A stretch of 64,000 nt of DNA from Streptomyces sp. PTY087I2 (GCF_001687325.1 NZ_LZRD01000009.1:186001-250000), one strand, 5' to 3'. Counted from the stretch's first letter, positions 7,510 through 16,304 are shown. The notes: a model not told the origin generated them from the sequence alone. Made by a program: numbers and translations.

Positions 7510-8433
7510 GTGACCCACGAAGCCGCCGGGGTGCCGACCACCCGGAACGATGAAGACCGGCAGGACGACGTCCCGCAGGGCAACGACGATGTCCAGGACG
7601 TCCAGGACGTCCAGCAGGACGAGGCCGGGCCGGACGCCGCCGGTGCCGAGAACGCCGAGGCGCGTCCCGAGGCCCGGCTGGCGCGGGCGGTGCAGGTCGC
7701 CGAGCAGGCGTTGATCGAGTTCGAGATCGCGGTGGAGACTTTCCGGGTGGAGGTCGAGAACTTCTCCCGGCTGCACCACCAAAAGCTCGGCCCGATGTAC
7801 GCGCGGCTCGACGAGCTGGACGCGCTCATCGCGGAGGCGCGGGCGGCGAAGACCGGGGACCCGGAAGACGAGCGCAAGGCGCGCGAGGCGCGGGCGGTCG
7901 TCATGCCGATGCCCGGGGTCGACGAGCTGTTCCACGACTGGATGGACACCGACGGGCTCTCCCCCGAAGCCGCGGCCATGCTCACCGAGCAGCCGGTCCG
8001 GCCGCCGAAGCGGGTCAGGCCGAGCGAGGAGGCCCGCAGGCTCTACCGGGAGCTGGCCCGCAAGGCGCACCCGGACCTCGCCCAGGACGAGACGGAGCGG
8101 CAGCGCCGGGACGAGTTCATCGCCCGGGTCAACGCCGCGTACGGCCGCGGCGACGTCGAGCTGCTCAAGGAGCTCGTGGCGGAGTGGGAGGCCGGTCCGG
8201 TGCAGCCGCCCGCCCCGCTGAGCGAGAGCGAGGAGCTCTACGCCCGGCTGGAGTGGCTCAGCCGGCGCAAGGAACTGCTGACGGTGCTCGCCAAGGAGCT
8301 GGAGGACGGCGCGATCGGCTCGATGCTGCGGATGGCCCCCGACGACCCGGACCAGCTGCTGGAGGACATCGCGGAGCAGCTGCTGGGCGAGGTGTCCCGG
8401 CGCGAGGCCGAGCTCGCGGAGATGACGCAGTAG
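7510..8433 (+). CDS. J-domain (DnaJ-like) protein
   Basis: A 307-residue cytoplasmic protein. An acidic Gln/Asp-rich N-terminus (about 1-55) is followed by a helical, probably coiled-coil region (about 60-125). A J-domain-like segment (about 180-225: EEARRLYRELARKAHPDLA) contains the HPD tripeptide that stimulates Hsp70 ATPase. A helical C-terminus rich in Glu and Leu follows. It lacks the Gly/Phe and zinc domains of DnaJ, so it is a class III J protein; partner and client are unknown. The GTG start (VTHEAAG) is inferred from composition: it overlaps a GGACGG sequence, so translation may be leaderless. Confidence 0.8.
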   Translation: MTHEAAGVPTTRNDEDRQDDVPQGNDDVQDVQDVQQDEAGPDAAGAENAEARPEARLARAVQVAEQALIEFEIAVETFRVEVENFSRLHHQKLGPMYARLDELDALIAEARAAKTGDPEDERKAREARAVVMPMPGVDELFHDWMDTDGLSPEAAAMLTEQPVRPPKRVRPSEEARRLYRELARKAHPDLAQDETERQRRDEFIARVNAAYGRGDVELLKELVAEWEAGPVQPPAPLSESEELYARLEWLSRRKELLTVLAKELEDGAIGSMLRMAPDDPDQLLEDIAEQLLGEVSRREAELAEMTQ

Positions 8434-8553
8434 GCGCAGTGAGCGTAGTGGCCGCATTGGTCAGGGCGCGGCGGGCCGGGTGCAGTAGCGTTCCTGGTGA
8501 CTCTTCCGCGAGTGGACGACGCTTCCGCGTATGTACGAGAGAAGGCATGACCC

Positions 8554-8898
8554 ATGAATTTCGCCCCGCTGCCCTCGGTGGACGCCGCGGCGGTGCCGTC
8601 GGATGGCTTCGTCCTGGACGTCCGTGAGAACGACGAGTGGGCGGCCGGTCACGTCGAGGGCGCGCTGCACATTCCGATGAGCGATTTCGTGGGCCGGTTC
8701 GGCGAGCTGACCGAGGCGGCCGAGGACGGCCGGCGCGTGCATGTGATGTGCCGGGTGGGCGGCCGGTCGGCCCAGGTCACCCAGTACCTGGTCCAGCAGG
8801 GCATCGACGCGGTGAACATCGACGGCGGCATGCAGGCCTGGGACGGCGCCGGCCGTCCCATGGTCACGGACAACGGGACGCCCGCCTTCGTTCTCTGA
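8554..8898 (+). CDS. Single-domain rhodanese-like protein
   Basis: A 114-residue sulfurtransferase-fold protein. The family pattern is complete: LDVRENDEWAAGHVEGALHIPM near the N-terminus (DVR plus GH-I-GA-hIP), the catalytic loop CRVGGRS with the nucleophilic Cys at about residue 66, and INIDGGMQAW-like VNIDGGMQAW at the end. It probably carries or transfers persulfide sulfur. No cysteine-biosynthesis or tRNA-thiolation partner is adjacent. It converges with the downstream acyl-CoA dehydrogenase. Confidence 0.92.
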   Translation: MNFAPLPSVDAAAVPSDGFVLDVRENDEWAAGHVEGALHIPMSDFVGRFGELTEAAEDGRRVHVMCRVGGRSAQVTQYLVQQGIDAVNIDGGMQAWDGAGRPMVTDNGTPAFVL

Positions 8899-8988
8899 GC
8901 CGGTCCTCGGGTCTCAGGCGCCGGGCCGGCCGGTGACGGCTGGGCGGGAGCCGAGGCCGGGTCCCGGGTCCGGTCGGGCCGGCCGGTG

Positions 8989-10215
8989 TCAGCCGAGCGG
9001 GTGGGCGGCCAGCAGGTCTCCCAGCGCCTCTTCGTGGGCCGCCGCCGGGCCGAGCGAGAGCTCGATCTGCTTCGCCCAGGCGTGGTAGCGGTGCAACGGG
9101 TAGTCGGTGTCCGCGCCGAAGCCGCCGTGCAGATGCTGGGCGGTCTGCACGACGCGGCGCACGCCGTCGGAGGCCCAGATCTTCGCCACGGCGACATCAC
9201 CCGCCGCCGGGAGCGGCCCCCCGGCGTCGGTGGAGATCCGCCAGGCGGCCTGCCAGAGGGTCGCCTCCATCGCCCGTAGATCGATGTACCGGTCGGCGGC
9301 CTGGACCGCCACCGCCTGGAACGTCGCGACCGGAAACCCGAACTGCTCGCGCTTGCCGGTGTATTCGGCGGTCATCGCGAGCACCCGCTCGCCCAGCCCG
9401 AGCGCCAGCGCGCACGTCCCCGTGGTGAGCAGGGACCGCAGCCAGTCCCAGCAGCCCGCCGCGTCGATCAGCTCGCGCGCTTCCACGCGCACGGCGTCGA
9501 GCCGGACCTCGGCCAGGCGTTCACCGCTGGTGGAGACCTGGTCCGCCAAGGTGATGCCGTCGCGGGTACGGGGCACGAGGGCGAGGACCGGGCGGCCCCC
9601 TGCGGTGTGTGCGGGGACGGCGATCCGGTCGGCCACCTGGGCCCAGGGAACCGCGGACTGGACCCCGTCGAGCACCCAGCCGGAGCCCCCGGCCGGGCCG
9701 CCGGTCTGCCTGCCGGTCTCCTCGTCGGCGCCGCTGTTCCCGCCGCTCCCGCTCCCGTCCCCGTCCCCGTCCCCGTCCCCGTACGGCCGTGCCGTGACGG
9801 CGAGTTCGGCCGGGTCGTGGCCGCTGCGTCCGTTGGCGCCGACGGTCAGGATCAGTTCGCCCCGGCCGGCCCGGGGCAGCAGCTCCGCCGCGAGGGCGCG
9901 ATCCCCGTACCGCTCGATGGCCATCGCCACCGCACAGCTCTCCAGCAGCGGGACCCTGGCCAGCACCTTCGCCGACTCCCGCAGGACCAGGCAGAGCGCG
10001 ATCGGGTCCAGGCCCGCGCCGCCGTGGTCCGGTGACAGCGTGAGCCCGAGCAGGTCCGTGCGCGCCAGCTCGTGCCACAGCTGCCGGTCGATGTCCTCCG
10101 CCACCGCGCCCGGGGTCAGGGCGGGGCTGGGCGCGCGGTCGGGTGCGACATCCGAGAAGACGGCCCTGGCCGCCTCGACGGCCGCCCGCTGTTCCTCGGT
10201 GAAGGTGAAGTCCAC
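8989..10215 (-). CDS. Acyl-CoA dehydrogenase family protein
   Basis: A 408-residue FAD enzyme that should oxidise an acyl-CoA thioester to the 2-enoyl-CoA. N-terminal helical domain (VDFTFTEEQRAAVEAAR), middle beta domain and C-terminal helices (YTGKREQFGFPVATFQAV; QTAQHLHGGFGADTDYPLHRY) are all recognisable. The sequence is closer to the short, divergent actinobacterial FadE paralogues than to standard 380-aa enzymes. I see no certain catalytic Glu. A hexanucleotide repeat (9757-9780) encodes a GDGDGDG insert in the middle domain. The GTG at 10215 has GGAGG 8 nt upstream and is preferred over the longer frame. A KstR-like palindrome lies 57 nt upstream. It sits downstream of paaABCDE on the same strand but after a 110-nt gap, so it may be separately regulated. 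Confidence 0.87.
   Translation of the reverse strand: MDFTFTEEQRAAVEAARAVFSDVAPDRAPSPALTPGAVAEDIDRQLWHELARTDLLGLTLSPDHGGAGLDPIALCLVLRESAKVLARVPLLESCAVAMAIERYGDRALAAELLPRAGRGELILTVGANGRSGHDPAELAVTARPYGDGDGDGDGSGSGGNSGADEETGRQTGGPAGGSGWVLDGVQSAVPWAQVADRIAVPAHTAGGRPVLALVPRTRDGITLADQVSTSGERLAEVRLDAVRVEARELIDAAGCWDWLRSLLTTGTCALALGLGERVLAMTAEYTGKREQFGFPVATFQAVAVQAADRYIDLRAMEATLWQAAWRISTDAGGPLPAAGDVAVAKIWASDGVRRVVQTAQHLHGGFGADTDYPLHRYHAWAKQIELSLGPAAAHEEALGDLLAAHPLG
9757..9780. repeat. Hexanucleotide repeat (GTCCCC)x4 inside the acyl-CoA dehydrogenase gene
   Basis: Four uninterrupted copies, read on the minus strand as alternating Gly-Asp codons. Slippage by whole units would keep the frame and only change linker length. 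Confidence 0.85.
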
Positions 10216-10271
10216 TGTCCCAGCCTCCCGTTGACCGTCGACAACCACTGATGAGCTGACGGGTCGTCAAG

Positions 10272-10287
10272 ATAGAACAGGTTCTAT
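10272..10287. promoter_or_regulatory. KstR-like operator upstream of the acyl-CoA dehydrogenase gene
   Basis: ATAGAACAGGTTCTAT has 7-bp perfect arms around an AG centre. It fits the TNNAACNNGTTNNA pattern known for the actinobacterial steroid-catabolism repressor KstR. It lies 57 nt before the GTG start at 10215, a usual operator position. Which TetR protein binds is not known from the window. Confidence 0.6.
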
Positions 10288-10325
10288 GGGATGGGAAGGG
10301 AACGGTGCGGCGGCCCGCCCGGGCC

Positions 10326-11384
10326 TCAGCGGTCGAAGTCCAGCTCCACCTCCGGGGTGAGCGGATGCGACTGGCAGGCCAGCACGAAGCCCGCCTCCGT
10401 CTCCTCCGGTTCCAGGGCGAAGTTGCGGTCCATCCGGACCTCGCCCGATACGAGGAACGCCCGGCAGGTCCCGCAGACCCCGCCCTTGCAGGCGTACGGC
10501 GCGTCCGAGCGGCTTCGCAGCACCGTCTCCAGCAGGGATTCCGCGTTCTCCACGGGCCAGCTGCCCGAGCGGCCGTGGAGGGTGGCCGTCAGCACGGAGT
10601 CGGACGGGGCGGCGACCTTGACCACCGTCGCGTCGGCGGGGCCCTCGTCGACGTGGAAGATCTCCTGATGGACCCGGGACCGGTCGACGCCGAGTGCTTT
10701 CAGGGCCTTCTCCGTGCCCCGGACGAGGCCGAGCGGCCCGCACAGGAACCAGCCGCCCACCTCCGCGACCGGGAGCACGGCGGGCAGCAGACCGGTGAGC
10801 CGTTCGGTGTCGAGCCGCCCGGAGGGGAGCCCGGCCGACTGCTCCTCCCGGGAGAGCGCGGTGACCAGCTGGAAGCGGTCCGGATAACGGTCCTTGAGGT
10901 CGGCCACCTCGTCGAGGAACATCGTCGAGGCCGCCGTGCGGTCGCTGCGGATCAGACAGAACCGGGCCGTCGGCTCCCGGTCGAGCAGAGTGGCCGCCAT
11001 CGACAGCACCGGCGTGATGCCGCTGCCGCCGACCACCGCCGCGAACAGGCCCGGGCGCGGCTTCAGGACGAAGCGGCCCATCGGAGGCATGGCCTCCACC
11101 TGGTCCCCGACGGCCAGTTCCTTCAGGGCGTACGTGGAGAACGCCCCGCCCTCGACCATGCGGATGCCCACCCGCAGCACCGGTTCGCCGGGCTGTTCGG
11201 TGGCCGGTGCGCAGATCGAGTACGAACGGCGGACCTCCTGGCCGTCCACCGTGTAGCGCACGTTCAGATGCTGGCCGGGGGTGTGGCGGAAGGTCTCGCG
11301 CAGCTCGGCCGGCACGGCGAGCGTCACGGCCACCGCGTCGTCCGTGATCCGTTCGATCGCGCTGACCCGGAGCGGATGGAACAT
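10326..11384 (-). CDS. paaE: PaaE: phenylacetyl-CoA epoxidase reductase subunit
   Basis: A 352-residue iron-sulfur flavoprotein that passes electrons from NADPH to the PaaA diiron site. Order: FAD-binding domain (RSYSICAPA, about residues 54-62), NAD(P)-binding domain (GGSGITPVLSM, about 118; CGPLGLV near 215), and a C-terminal plant-type 2Fe-2S ferredoxin domain with CKGGVCGTC and a final Cys in LACQSHP. It is last of paaABCDE. The ATG at 11384 directly abuts the paaD stop. Length and domain order match PaaE/PaaK of known clusters. Confidence 0.96.
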   Translation of the reverse strand: MFHPLRVSAIERITDDAVAVTLAVPAELRETFRHTPGQHLNVRYTVDGQEVRRSYSICAPATEQPGEPVLRVGIRMVEGGAFSTYALKELAVGDQVEAMPPMGRFVLKPRPGLFAAVVGGSGITPVLSMAATLLDREPTARFCLIRSDRTAASTMFLDEVADLKDRYPDRFQLVTALSREEQSAGLPSGRLDTERLTGLLPAVLPVAEVGGWFLCGPLGLVRGTEKALKALGVDRSRVHQEIFHVDEGPADATVVKVAAPSDSVLTATLHGRSGSWPVENAESLLETVLRSRSDAPYACKGGVCGTCRAFLVSGEVRMDRNFALEPEETEAGFVLACQSHPLTPEVELDFDR

Positions 11385-11882
11385 CTACAACTCCTTGAAA
11401 TGGTCGAACGGTTCACGGCAGGCGACGCAGCGGCGCAGGGCCTTGCACGCCGTGGAGGAGAACCGGCTGAGCAGCTCCGTGTCCGTGGAGCCGCAGTGCG
11501 GGCAGCGCACCGAGAGCGTCAGCGGCACGGGCCCGCCGTCGGTGCTGTGGGCGCGCGGCGGCGCTATGCCGAACTCCGCGAGCTTGCGGCGCCCTTCGGC
11601 GCTGATGTCGTCCGTCGACCAGGCCGGCGCCAGGACCGTCACCACGGAGACTTCCGGCACGCCGTGGTCGTGGAGCACCCGCTCGATGTCGGCGGACATC
11701 GCCTCGATCGCCGGGCAGCCGGTGTACGTCGGGGTGAGCCGCACGGTCACCCGGCCCGGGCCCTCCACCTGGACGCCCCGCAGGACACCCAGCTCCGCCA
11801 GGGTCAGCACCGGGAGTTCGGGGTCGGGCACGGAGCCGGCCAGCTCGCGCAGCTCCGCCTCCAGCAGCGTGTCGGTCACCAT
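11385..11882 (-). CDS. paaD: PaaD: epoxidase maturation/accessory protein
   Basis: A 165-residue protein needed for assembly of the phenylacetyl-CoA epoxidase. The N-terminal part is the DUF59/SufT-like domain (VPDPELPVLTLAELGVLRGV; TPTYTGCPAIEAM). The C-terminus is a zinc-ribbon-like module with two Cys pairs (CPHCGS and CVACREPF) plus another Cys. The ATG at 11882 overlaps the end of paaC, so the two are translationally coupled. Confidence 0.94.
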   Translation of the reverse strand: MVTDTLLEAELRELAGSVPDPELPVLTLAELGVLRGVQVEGPGRVTVRLTPTYTGCPAIEAMSADIERVLHDHGVPEVSVVTVLAPAWSTDDISAEGRRKLAEFGIAPPRAHSTDGGPVPLTLSVRCPHCGSTDTELLSRFSSTACKALRRCVACREPFDHFKEL

Positions 11883-12592
11883 GACGCCCCCGGGTGACTG
11901 CGGTGCAGATGCTGCATCTCGGCGAGCATGCGGCCGAACGGCTCGGTGTGCAGGCCCTGCCGGCCCGCGCCCGCCGCCCAGCCCCCGGACCGCGGGCCCG
12001 CGGGGAGCGTCAGCGTGGCGCGCTCGACGACGTCGGTGACGACGGCGAGCCAACTGCTCTCCAGCGCCTGCCAGTCGACACCGGATTCCGGGGAGTCGAG
12101 CCCTTCGACCGGCTGGAACATCTCACCGGTGAACCGCCACAGCGCGTCCAGGCCGCTCTGCATCCGGCCGTGGCTCTCCTCGGTGCCGTCCCCGAGCCGC
12201 AGGACCCACTGCTCGGCGTGGTCCCGGTGGTAGGCCACCTCCTTCACGGCCTTGGCCGCCAGACCGGCGAACTCGCCGTCCCCGGCCGCCAGTCGCTCGT
12301 ACAGCAGGTGCTGATACACCGAGAAGTAGAGCTGCCGGGCGATGGTGTGGGCGAAGTCGCCGTTCGGCTGCTCGACCAGCTGGAGGTTGCGGAAGGCGCG
12401 CTCCTCGCGGAGGTAGGCCAGCTCGTCCTCGTCGCCGACGAGCGAGAGCAGCACCCGCGCCTGCCCCAGCAGGTCCAGGGCGATGTTGGCGAGCGCCACC
12501 TCCTCCTCCAGGACGGGGGCGTGTCCGGCCCACTCCCCCAGCCGGTGCGAGAGCACCAGCGCGTCGTCGCCGAGGGCGAGTGCGGCGCTCAC
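11876..12592 (-). CDS. paaC: PaaC: structural subunit of phenylacetyl-CoA epoxidase
   Basis: A 238-residue ferritin-fold subunit, the non-catalytic partner of PaaA. Recognised by GEWAGHAPVLEEEVALANIA, LDLLGQARVLL, DFAHTIARQLYFSVYQ and the AYHRDHAEQWVLRLGDGT region, all typical of PaaC/PaaI. The start is a GTG overlapping the paaB stop (GTGA). Slightly shorter than the E. coli protein, with the C-terminal Gly/Ala-rich stretch trimmed. Confidence 0.95.
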   Translation of the reverse strand: MSAALALGDDALVLSHRLGEWAGHAPVLEEEVALANIALDLLGQARVLLSLVGDEDELAYLREERAFRNLQLVEQPNGDFAHTIARQLYFSVYQHLLYERLAAGDGEFAGLAAKAVKEVAYHRDHAEQWVLRLGDGTEESHGRMQSGLDALWRFTGEMFQPVEGLDSPESGVDWQALESSWLAVVTDVVERATLTLPAGPRSGGWAAGAGRQGLHTEPFGRMLAEMQHLHRSHPGASW

Positions 12593-12879
12593 AGGTGCTT
12601 CACCCCGTCCGGGATCTCGTAGAACGTCGGGTGACGGTAGGGCTTGTCGCCGGCCGGCTCGAAGAAGGAGTCCTTCTCGTCGGGGGAGGAGGCGGTGATC
12701 GCGGTGGACGGGATCACCCAGATCGAGACGCCCTCGGAGCGGCGGGTGTAGAGGTCACGGGCGTTGCGCAGGGCCATCTCGGCGTCCGGCGCGTGCAGGC
12801 TGCCCGCGTGGGTGTGGGACAGTCCGCGCCGCGAGCGGACGAACACCTCCCACAGAGGCCAGTCGGTCGAGCTGCTCAT
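12589..12879 (-). CDS. paaB: PaaB: small subunit of phenylacetyl-CoA epoxidase
   Basis: A 96-residue subunit bridging the PaaAC heterodimers. Typical PaaB motifs: [22 protein letters not shown] split over residues 7-28, then [19 protein letters not shown] and [13 protein letters not shown] near the C-terminus. ATG at 12879 overlaps the paaA stop as ATGA, with GGAGACG as the SD. Confidence 0.96.
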   Translation of the reverse strand: MSSSTDWPLWEVFVRSRRGLSHTHAGSLHAPDAEMALRNARDLYTRRSEGVSIWVIPSTAITASSPDEKDSFFEPAGDKPYRHPTFYEIPDGVKHL

Positions 12880-14003
12880 GCCGTCTCCTCCACATGCTGC
12901 GCGGACGCGCTGGTCTGTGCCGATGCCGATGCCGATGCCGATGCCGGGGCGGGGGCCGGTGTGCGGGGCGATGTCTGTGCCGGGGCGTGCTTGGCGGCGT
13001 ACGCGGCGGCCGCGTCCCGGACCCAGGCGCCTTCCTCGTGGGCCCTGCGCCGCTGGGTGATCCGCTGTTCGTTGCAGGGGCCGTTGCCCTTCAGGACCTC
13101 CTGGAACTCCGACCAGTCGATCGCGCCGAAGTCATGGCTGCCCAGCTCCTCGTTCCACCGGATGTCGGGGTCCGGGAGCTCCAGGCCCAGCGCTTCGGCC
13201 TGGGGCACGCAGATGTCGACGAAGCGCCGGCGCAGCTCGTCGTTGGAGTGCCGCTTGATCTTCCAGGCCATGGACTGCTCGGAGTGCGACGAGGCGTCGT
13301 CGGGCGGGCCGAACATCATCAAGGAGGGCCACCACCAGCGGTTCACCGCGTCCTGGGCCATGGCGTGCTGGGCCTCGGTGCCCTGGCTGAGGGCGAGCAG
13401 CAGCTCGTACCCCTGGCGCTGGTGGAAGGACTCCTCCTTGCAGATACGGACCATCGCGCGGGCGTAGGGGCCGTAGGAGCAGCGGCAGAGCGGCACCTGG
13501 TTGGTGATCGCCGCGCCGTCCACCAGCCAGCCGATCGCGCCGACGTCGGCCCAGGTCAGCGTGGGGTAGTTGAAGATCGACGAATAGCGCTGGCGGCCCG
13601 CGTGGAGCTTGTCGAGCAGCTCCTCGCGGCTGGTGCCCAGGGTTTCGGCGGCGCTGTAGAGATACAGGCCGTGGCCCGCCTCGTCCTGCACCTTGGCCAT
13701 GAGGATCGCCTTGCGGCGCAGCGAGGGCGCCCGGGTGATCCAGTTGGCCTCGGGCTGCATGCCGATGATCTCCGAGTGGGCGTGCTGGGCCATCTGGCGG
13801 ATCAGTGTGGCCCGGTAGGCATCCGGCATCCAGTCGCGCGGCTCGATCCGCTCGTCCGCCGCCACGGCCGCGTCGAACGCCGCGAGGTGGTCCGCGTCCG
13901 CCGGGTCCATCGCACCCGCCGCGCCCGTCGAACCGGCTCCACCCGCCGCATTCGCCGTGCCGAGCGTCTTCTGCGTCGTCTGGTCCGCAGTCACTGCCGC
14001 CAT
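12876..14003 (-). CDS. paaA: PaaA: catalytic diiron subunit of phenylacetyl-CoA epoxidase
   Basis: A 375-residue ferritin-fold oxygenase subunit that epoxidises the ring of phenylacetyl-CoA. Diiron ligand motifs are present: [15 protein letters not shown] (ExxH type) and [16 protein letters not shown]. The core (about residues 40-330) matches PaaA. The ends are longer than usual: a Gly/Ala-rich N-terminus, and an Ala-Ser tail encoded by a GCCGAT hexanucleotide repeat at 12919. First gene of the operon. The SD is GGAG 5 nt before the ATG. A TetR-type inverted repeat lies only 17-30 nt upstream of the ATG, positioned to block transcription. Confidence 0.96.
   Translation of the reverse strand: MAAVTADQTTQKTLGTANAAGGAGSTGAAGAMDPADADHLAAFDAAVAADERIEPRDWMPDAYRATLIRQMAQHAHSEIIGMQPEANWITRAPSLRRKAILMAKVQDEAGHGLYLYSAAETLGTSREELLDKLHAGRQRYSSIFNYPTLTWADVGAIGWLVDGAAITNQVPLCRCSYGPYARAMVRICKEESFHQRQGYELLLALSQGTEAQHAMAQDAVNRWWWPSLMMFGPPDDASSHSEQSMAWKIKRHSNDELRRRFVDICVPQAEALGLELPDPDIRWNEELGSHDFGAIDWSEFQEVLKGNGPCNEQRITQRRRAHEEGAWVRDAAAAYAAKHAPAQTSPRTPAPAPASASASASAQTSASAQHVEETA
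12919..12948. repeat. Hexanucleotide repeat (GCCGAT)n in the 3' end of paaA
   Basis: Four perfect GCCGAT units and a fifth, imperfect one. On the minus strand they encode an alternating Ala-Ser tail beyond the conserved PaaA core. Similar in style to the repeat in the nearby acyl-CoA dehydrogenase. Confidence 0.85.
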
Positions 14004-14019
14004 CCCGGGCTCCCTACCG

Positions 14020-14033
14020 ACCGATCGTTCGGT
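14020..14033. promoter_or_regulatory. TetR-type operator upstream of paaA (site A)
   Basis: On the minus strand it reads ACCGAACGATCGGT: ACCGA and TCGGT arms around a 4-nt ACGA spacer, followed by CGG. The same core occurs at 18746 (paaN/tetR) and, with one spacer change, at 20209 (bkdR/bkdA). It ends 17 nt from the paaA start. Confidence 0.75.
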
Positions 14034-14118
14034 TCCTTGACTTCAATGGTGAGTCGGAGGCCCGTAGGGTGTCAACCCTGTGGATAACTGAGTGGTGATC
14101 GACGGTGAGCGGGGCGGG

Positions 14119-14976
14119 ATGGATTCGGACCACGACAGGAGCTCTGCGGGCGGGGGGAAGGACGCCTGGCCGCAGGCGTTGAACCGGCCGGCGGAAGCGC
14201 GGGACACCCCCGAAGCCACACCGCCGAACCACCCGGTCACCACGCCCCCGGTCACCACGCCTCCGGCCTCCTCGCGGCCGGTCGCGGAGCCCCCGGTCAC
14301 CGGCCGGGGCATAGCCGGGCTCTCGCTTCCGTACCAGGTGGTCGCGGCCCTGGCGCTGTCCCTGATCGGGCTGCTCGCCTGCACGCAGGTGGCCATGGTG
14401 TTCCTGCACGTCGCCCCGTCCAACACGCTGACCAAGGAGCACGGGAAGACGATCGACCGCTGGATCTACCCGGAGTTCGAGCAGAACTGGAAGCTCTTCG
14501 CCCCCAACCCGCTCCAGCAGAACGTCGCCGTCCATGTGCGGGCCGAAGTGGTCGACGCCGACGGCCGCCGCACCACCCGGTGGATGAACCTGACCCACGA
14601 GGACGCCAAGGGAATACGCGGCAACCTCTTCCCCAGCCATGTGGACCAGAACGAGCTCCGCCGGGGCTGGGACTTCTACATCAACTCCCACGACAGCGAG
14701 AACCGCCCCAACGGCCTGCGCGGGGATCTCTCCGAGCGTTACGTGCGGCGCATCGCGATGCTGCGGCTGAGCGAGCGCGACTACGGCGGCACGATCGAAC
14801 GCATCCAGCTCCGCTCCGCCACCAGCTCCATCGCCCCGCCCCCGTGGAGCACCGAGAAGATCAGCACCAAGCCCGTCTACCGCGTACTCCCCTGGTGGAC
14901 CGTGACCCCCGACGATCTTCCCGAGCGTGCGGCGGAAAAGGCCCGGGACGCGGCGCGTGCGGAGGCGAACCAGTGA
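14119..14976 (+). CDS. DUF5819 family membrane-anchored protein
   Basis: About 285 residues. A Pro/Thr-rich cytoplasmic N-terminus (about 1-65) is followed by one membrane helix (VVAALALSLIGLLACTQVAMVF, split across about 73-94). An outside domain then carries the family motif NWKLFAPNPLQQNVAVHVRA (FAPNP is the hallmark), a conserved Trp-rich stretch and charged C-terminal helices. It overlaps the next gene, an HTTM protein, by GTGA, a pairing typical of this family. Function is unknown. Start is uncertain: the ATG at 14119 with weak GGGGCGGG before it, or the GTG at 14092. Divergent from paaA; the two share about 115 nt of regulatory DNA. Confidence 0.8.
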   Translation: MDSDHDRSSAGGGKDAWPQALNRPAEARDTPEATPPNHPVTTPPVTTPPASSRPVAEPPVTGRGIAGLSLPYQVVAALALSLIGLLACTQVAMVFLHVAPSNTLTKEHGKTIDRWIYPEFEQNWKLFAPNPLQQNVAVHVRAEVVDADGRRTTRWMNLTHEDAKGIRGNLFPSHVDQNELRRGWDFYINSHDSENRPNGLRGDLSERYVRRIAMLRLSERDYGGTIERIQLRSATSSIAPPPWSTEKISTKPVYRVLPWWTVTPDDLPERAAEKARDAARAEANQ

Positions 14977-16304
14977 CCATCCCCCCGCCCGCGACCCCGC
15001 AGAACCCGGCAGCGCAGGAACCGACCTCGCAGAACCCGGCAGTGCAGGACCCGACCCAGCAGCCGACCGGCCCGCAGCCGACCGGCCCGCAGCCGGCCGG
15101 GCCCCGGCGCCCGGGTTCCGGTGGTTCCGCTGGCTCCGGTGGCTCCGGTGGCTCCGGTGGCGGTCTGGCCCATGGTCTTCAGCGGGTCACCGCCTCGGCC
15201 CTCGGCCCGTACCAGAGCGCCGTCGTCCGGATCGGTTTCGCCGCCACCTACCTCTTCTTCCTGCTGCGCGAGCTGCCGCACCGCCATGAGCTGTACGGCC
15301 CGGACAGCCCGTGGCACTGGGACCTGGCCCGCCAGCTCACGGACGGCAACGAGGCCTTCTCCGTCCTGATGTGGACCGACAGCACGGTCTGGTTCGAGGC
15401 GGTCTACGTCCTCACGCTGCTGTCCGCGGCGGCGCTGATGGTCGGCTGGCGGACCCGGACCATGTCCGTCCTCTTCATGGTCGGCGTGCTCTCGGTGCAG
15501 AACCGCAGCATCTTCATGGGCGACGGCGGCGACAACGTCGTCCACCTCATGGCGATCTACCTCGTGCTGACGCGCTGCGCCCAGGTCTGGTCGCTGGACG
15601 CCCGGCGTGCGGCGCGCAACGCGCAGCGTGCCGCCGAGGGACTGCCGCCCCTGCGGGACATCGCGGGCCCGGTGCTCTGGGCGCTCCTCGGCCCCGTCCT
15701 CGTGACGGCCACCCTGATGGGCGGGCTCGGCGGCACCTGGTGGCTGCCGACTCTGCTGTGGATCCTCTGGCTCTCCGCCGCCGCCTGGTGGGCCGTGAAC
15801 CGCTACGCGCCGCGGAGCGAGCCCCGCACCCTGCTCGATGTGCTGGCCAACCTCACGCACAACGCCACGCTCGCCGTGATCATGGCCGAGGTCTGCCTGA
15901 TCTACGCGACCGCCGGCTGGTACAAGATCCAGGGCTCGCGCTGGCAGGACGGCACCGCGCTCTACTACCCGCTCAACCTCGACTACTTCACCCCGTGGCC
16001 CGCTCTGTCGGACATCCTGGGCGCCAGCGGGCTGATGGTGATGGTGCTGACGTACGGCACGGTCATCGTCCAGGTCGCCTTCCCGTTCACGCTGTTCAAC
16101 CGGCGGGTCAAGAACGTCCTGCTGGTCGTGATGATCTGCGAGCACGCGGGGATCGCCCTGCTGCTCGGGCTGCCCTTCTTCTCCATGGCGATGATCGCGG
16201 CCGACGCGGTGTTCCTGCCGACGGCCTTCCTCGTGTGGCTGGGCGCCCGCGTCGCGACGGGCCGTCGGCGGCTGCTCTCCCGGGGCCATACGCTCGTCGG
16301 GTGA
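14973..16304 (+). CDS. HTTM-domain membrane protein (gamma-carboxylase-related fold)
   Basis: A 443-residue multi-helix membrane protein. The N-terminal about 70 residues are repeat-rich (Gln-Pro-Thr units then Gly-Ser units) and probably cytoplasmic. The HTTM domain follows (about 75-430), with helices at FAATYLFFLLREL, AVYVLTLLSAAALMVG, MSVLFMVGVLSV, IMAEVCLIYATAGWYKI and FFSMAMIAADAVFLPTAF. Landmarks include NRSIFMGDGGDNVVHLMAIYL and the GWYKIQG motif. HTTM is homologous to the membrane part of vitamin-K-dependent gamma-glutamyl carboxylase, but catalytic equivalence is not established. Start GTG at 14973 overlaps the DUF5819 stop, and its own stop overlaps the next gene, so three genes are coupled. 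Confidence 0.87.
   Translation: MTIPPPATPQNPAAQEPTSQNPAVQDPTQQPTGPQPTGPQPAGPRRPGSGGSAGSGGSGGSGGGLAHGLQRVTASALGPYQSAVVRIGFAATYLFFLLRELPHRHELYGPDSPWHWDLARQLTDGNEAFSVLMWTDSTVWFEAVYVLTLLSAAALMVGWRTRTMSVLFMVGVLSVQNRSIFMGDGGDNVVHLMAIYLVLTRCAQVWSLDARRAARNAQRAAEGLPPLRDIAGPVLWALLGPVLVTATLMGGLGGTWWLPTLLWILWLSAAAWWAVNRYAPRSEPRTLLDVLANLTHNATLAVIMAEVCLIYATAGWYKIQGSRWQDGTALYYPLNLDYFTPWPALSDILGASGLMVMVLTYGTVIVQVAFPFTLFNRRVKNVLLVVMICEHAGIALLLGLPFFSMAMIAADAVFLPTAFLVWLGARVATGRRRLLSRGHTLVG

Noticed and set aside
8922..8988. Two CGGGCCGGCCGGTG copies between rhodanese and acyl-CoA dehydrogenase genes
   Set aside because: Short GC-rich direct repeats are common here. There is no clear stem or conserved site to support a function.
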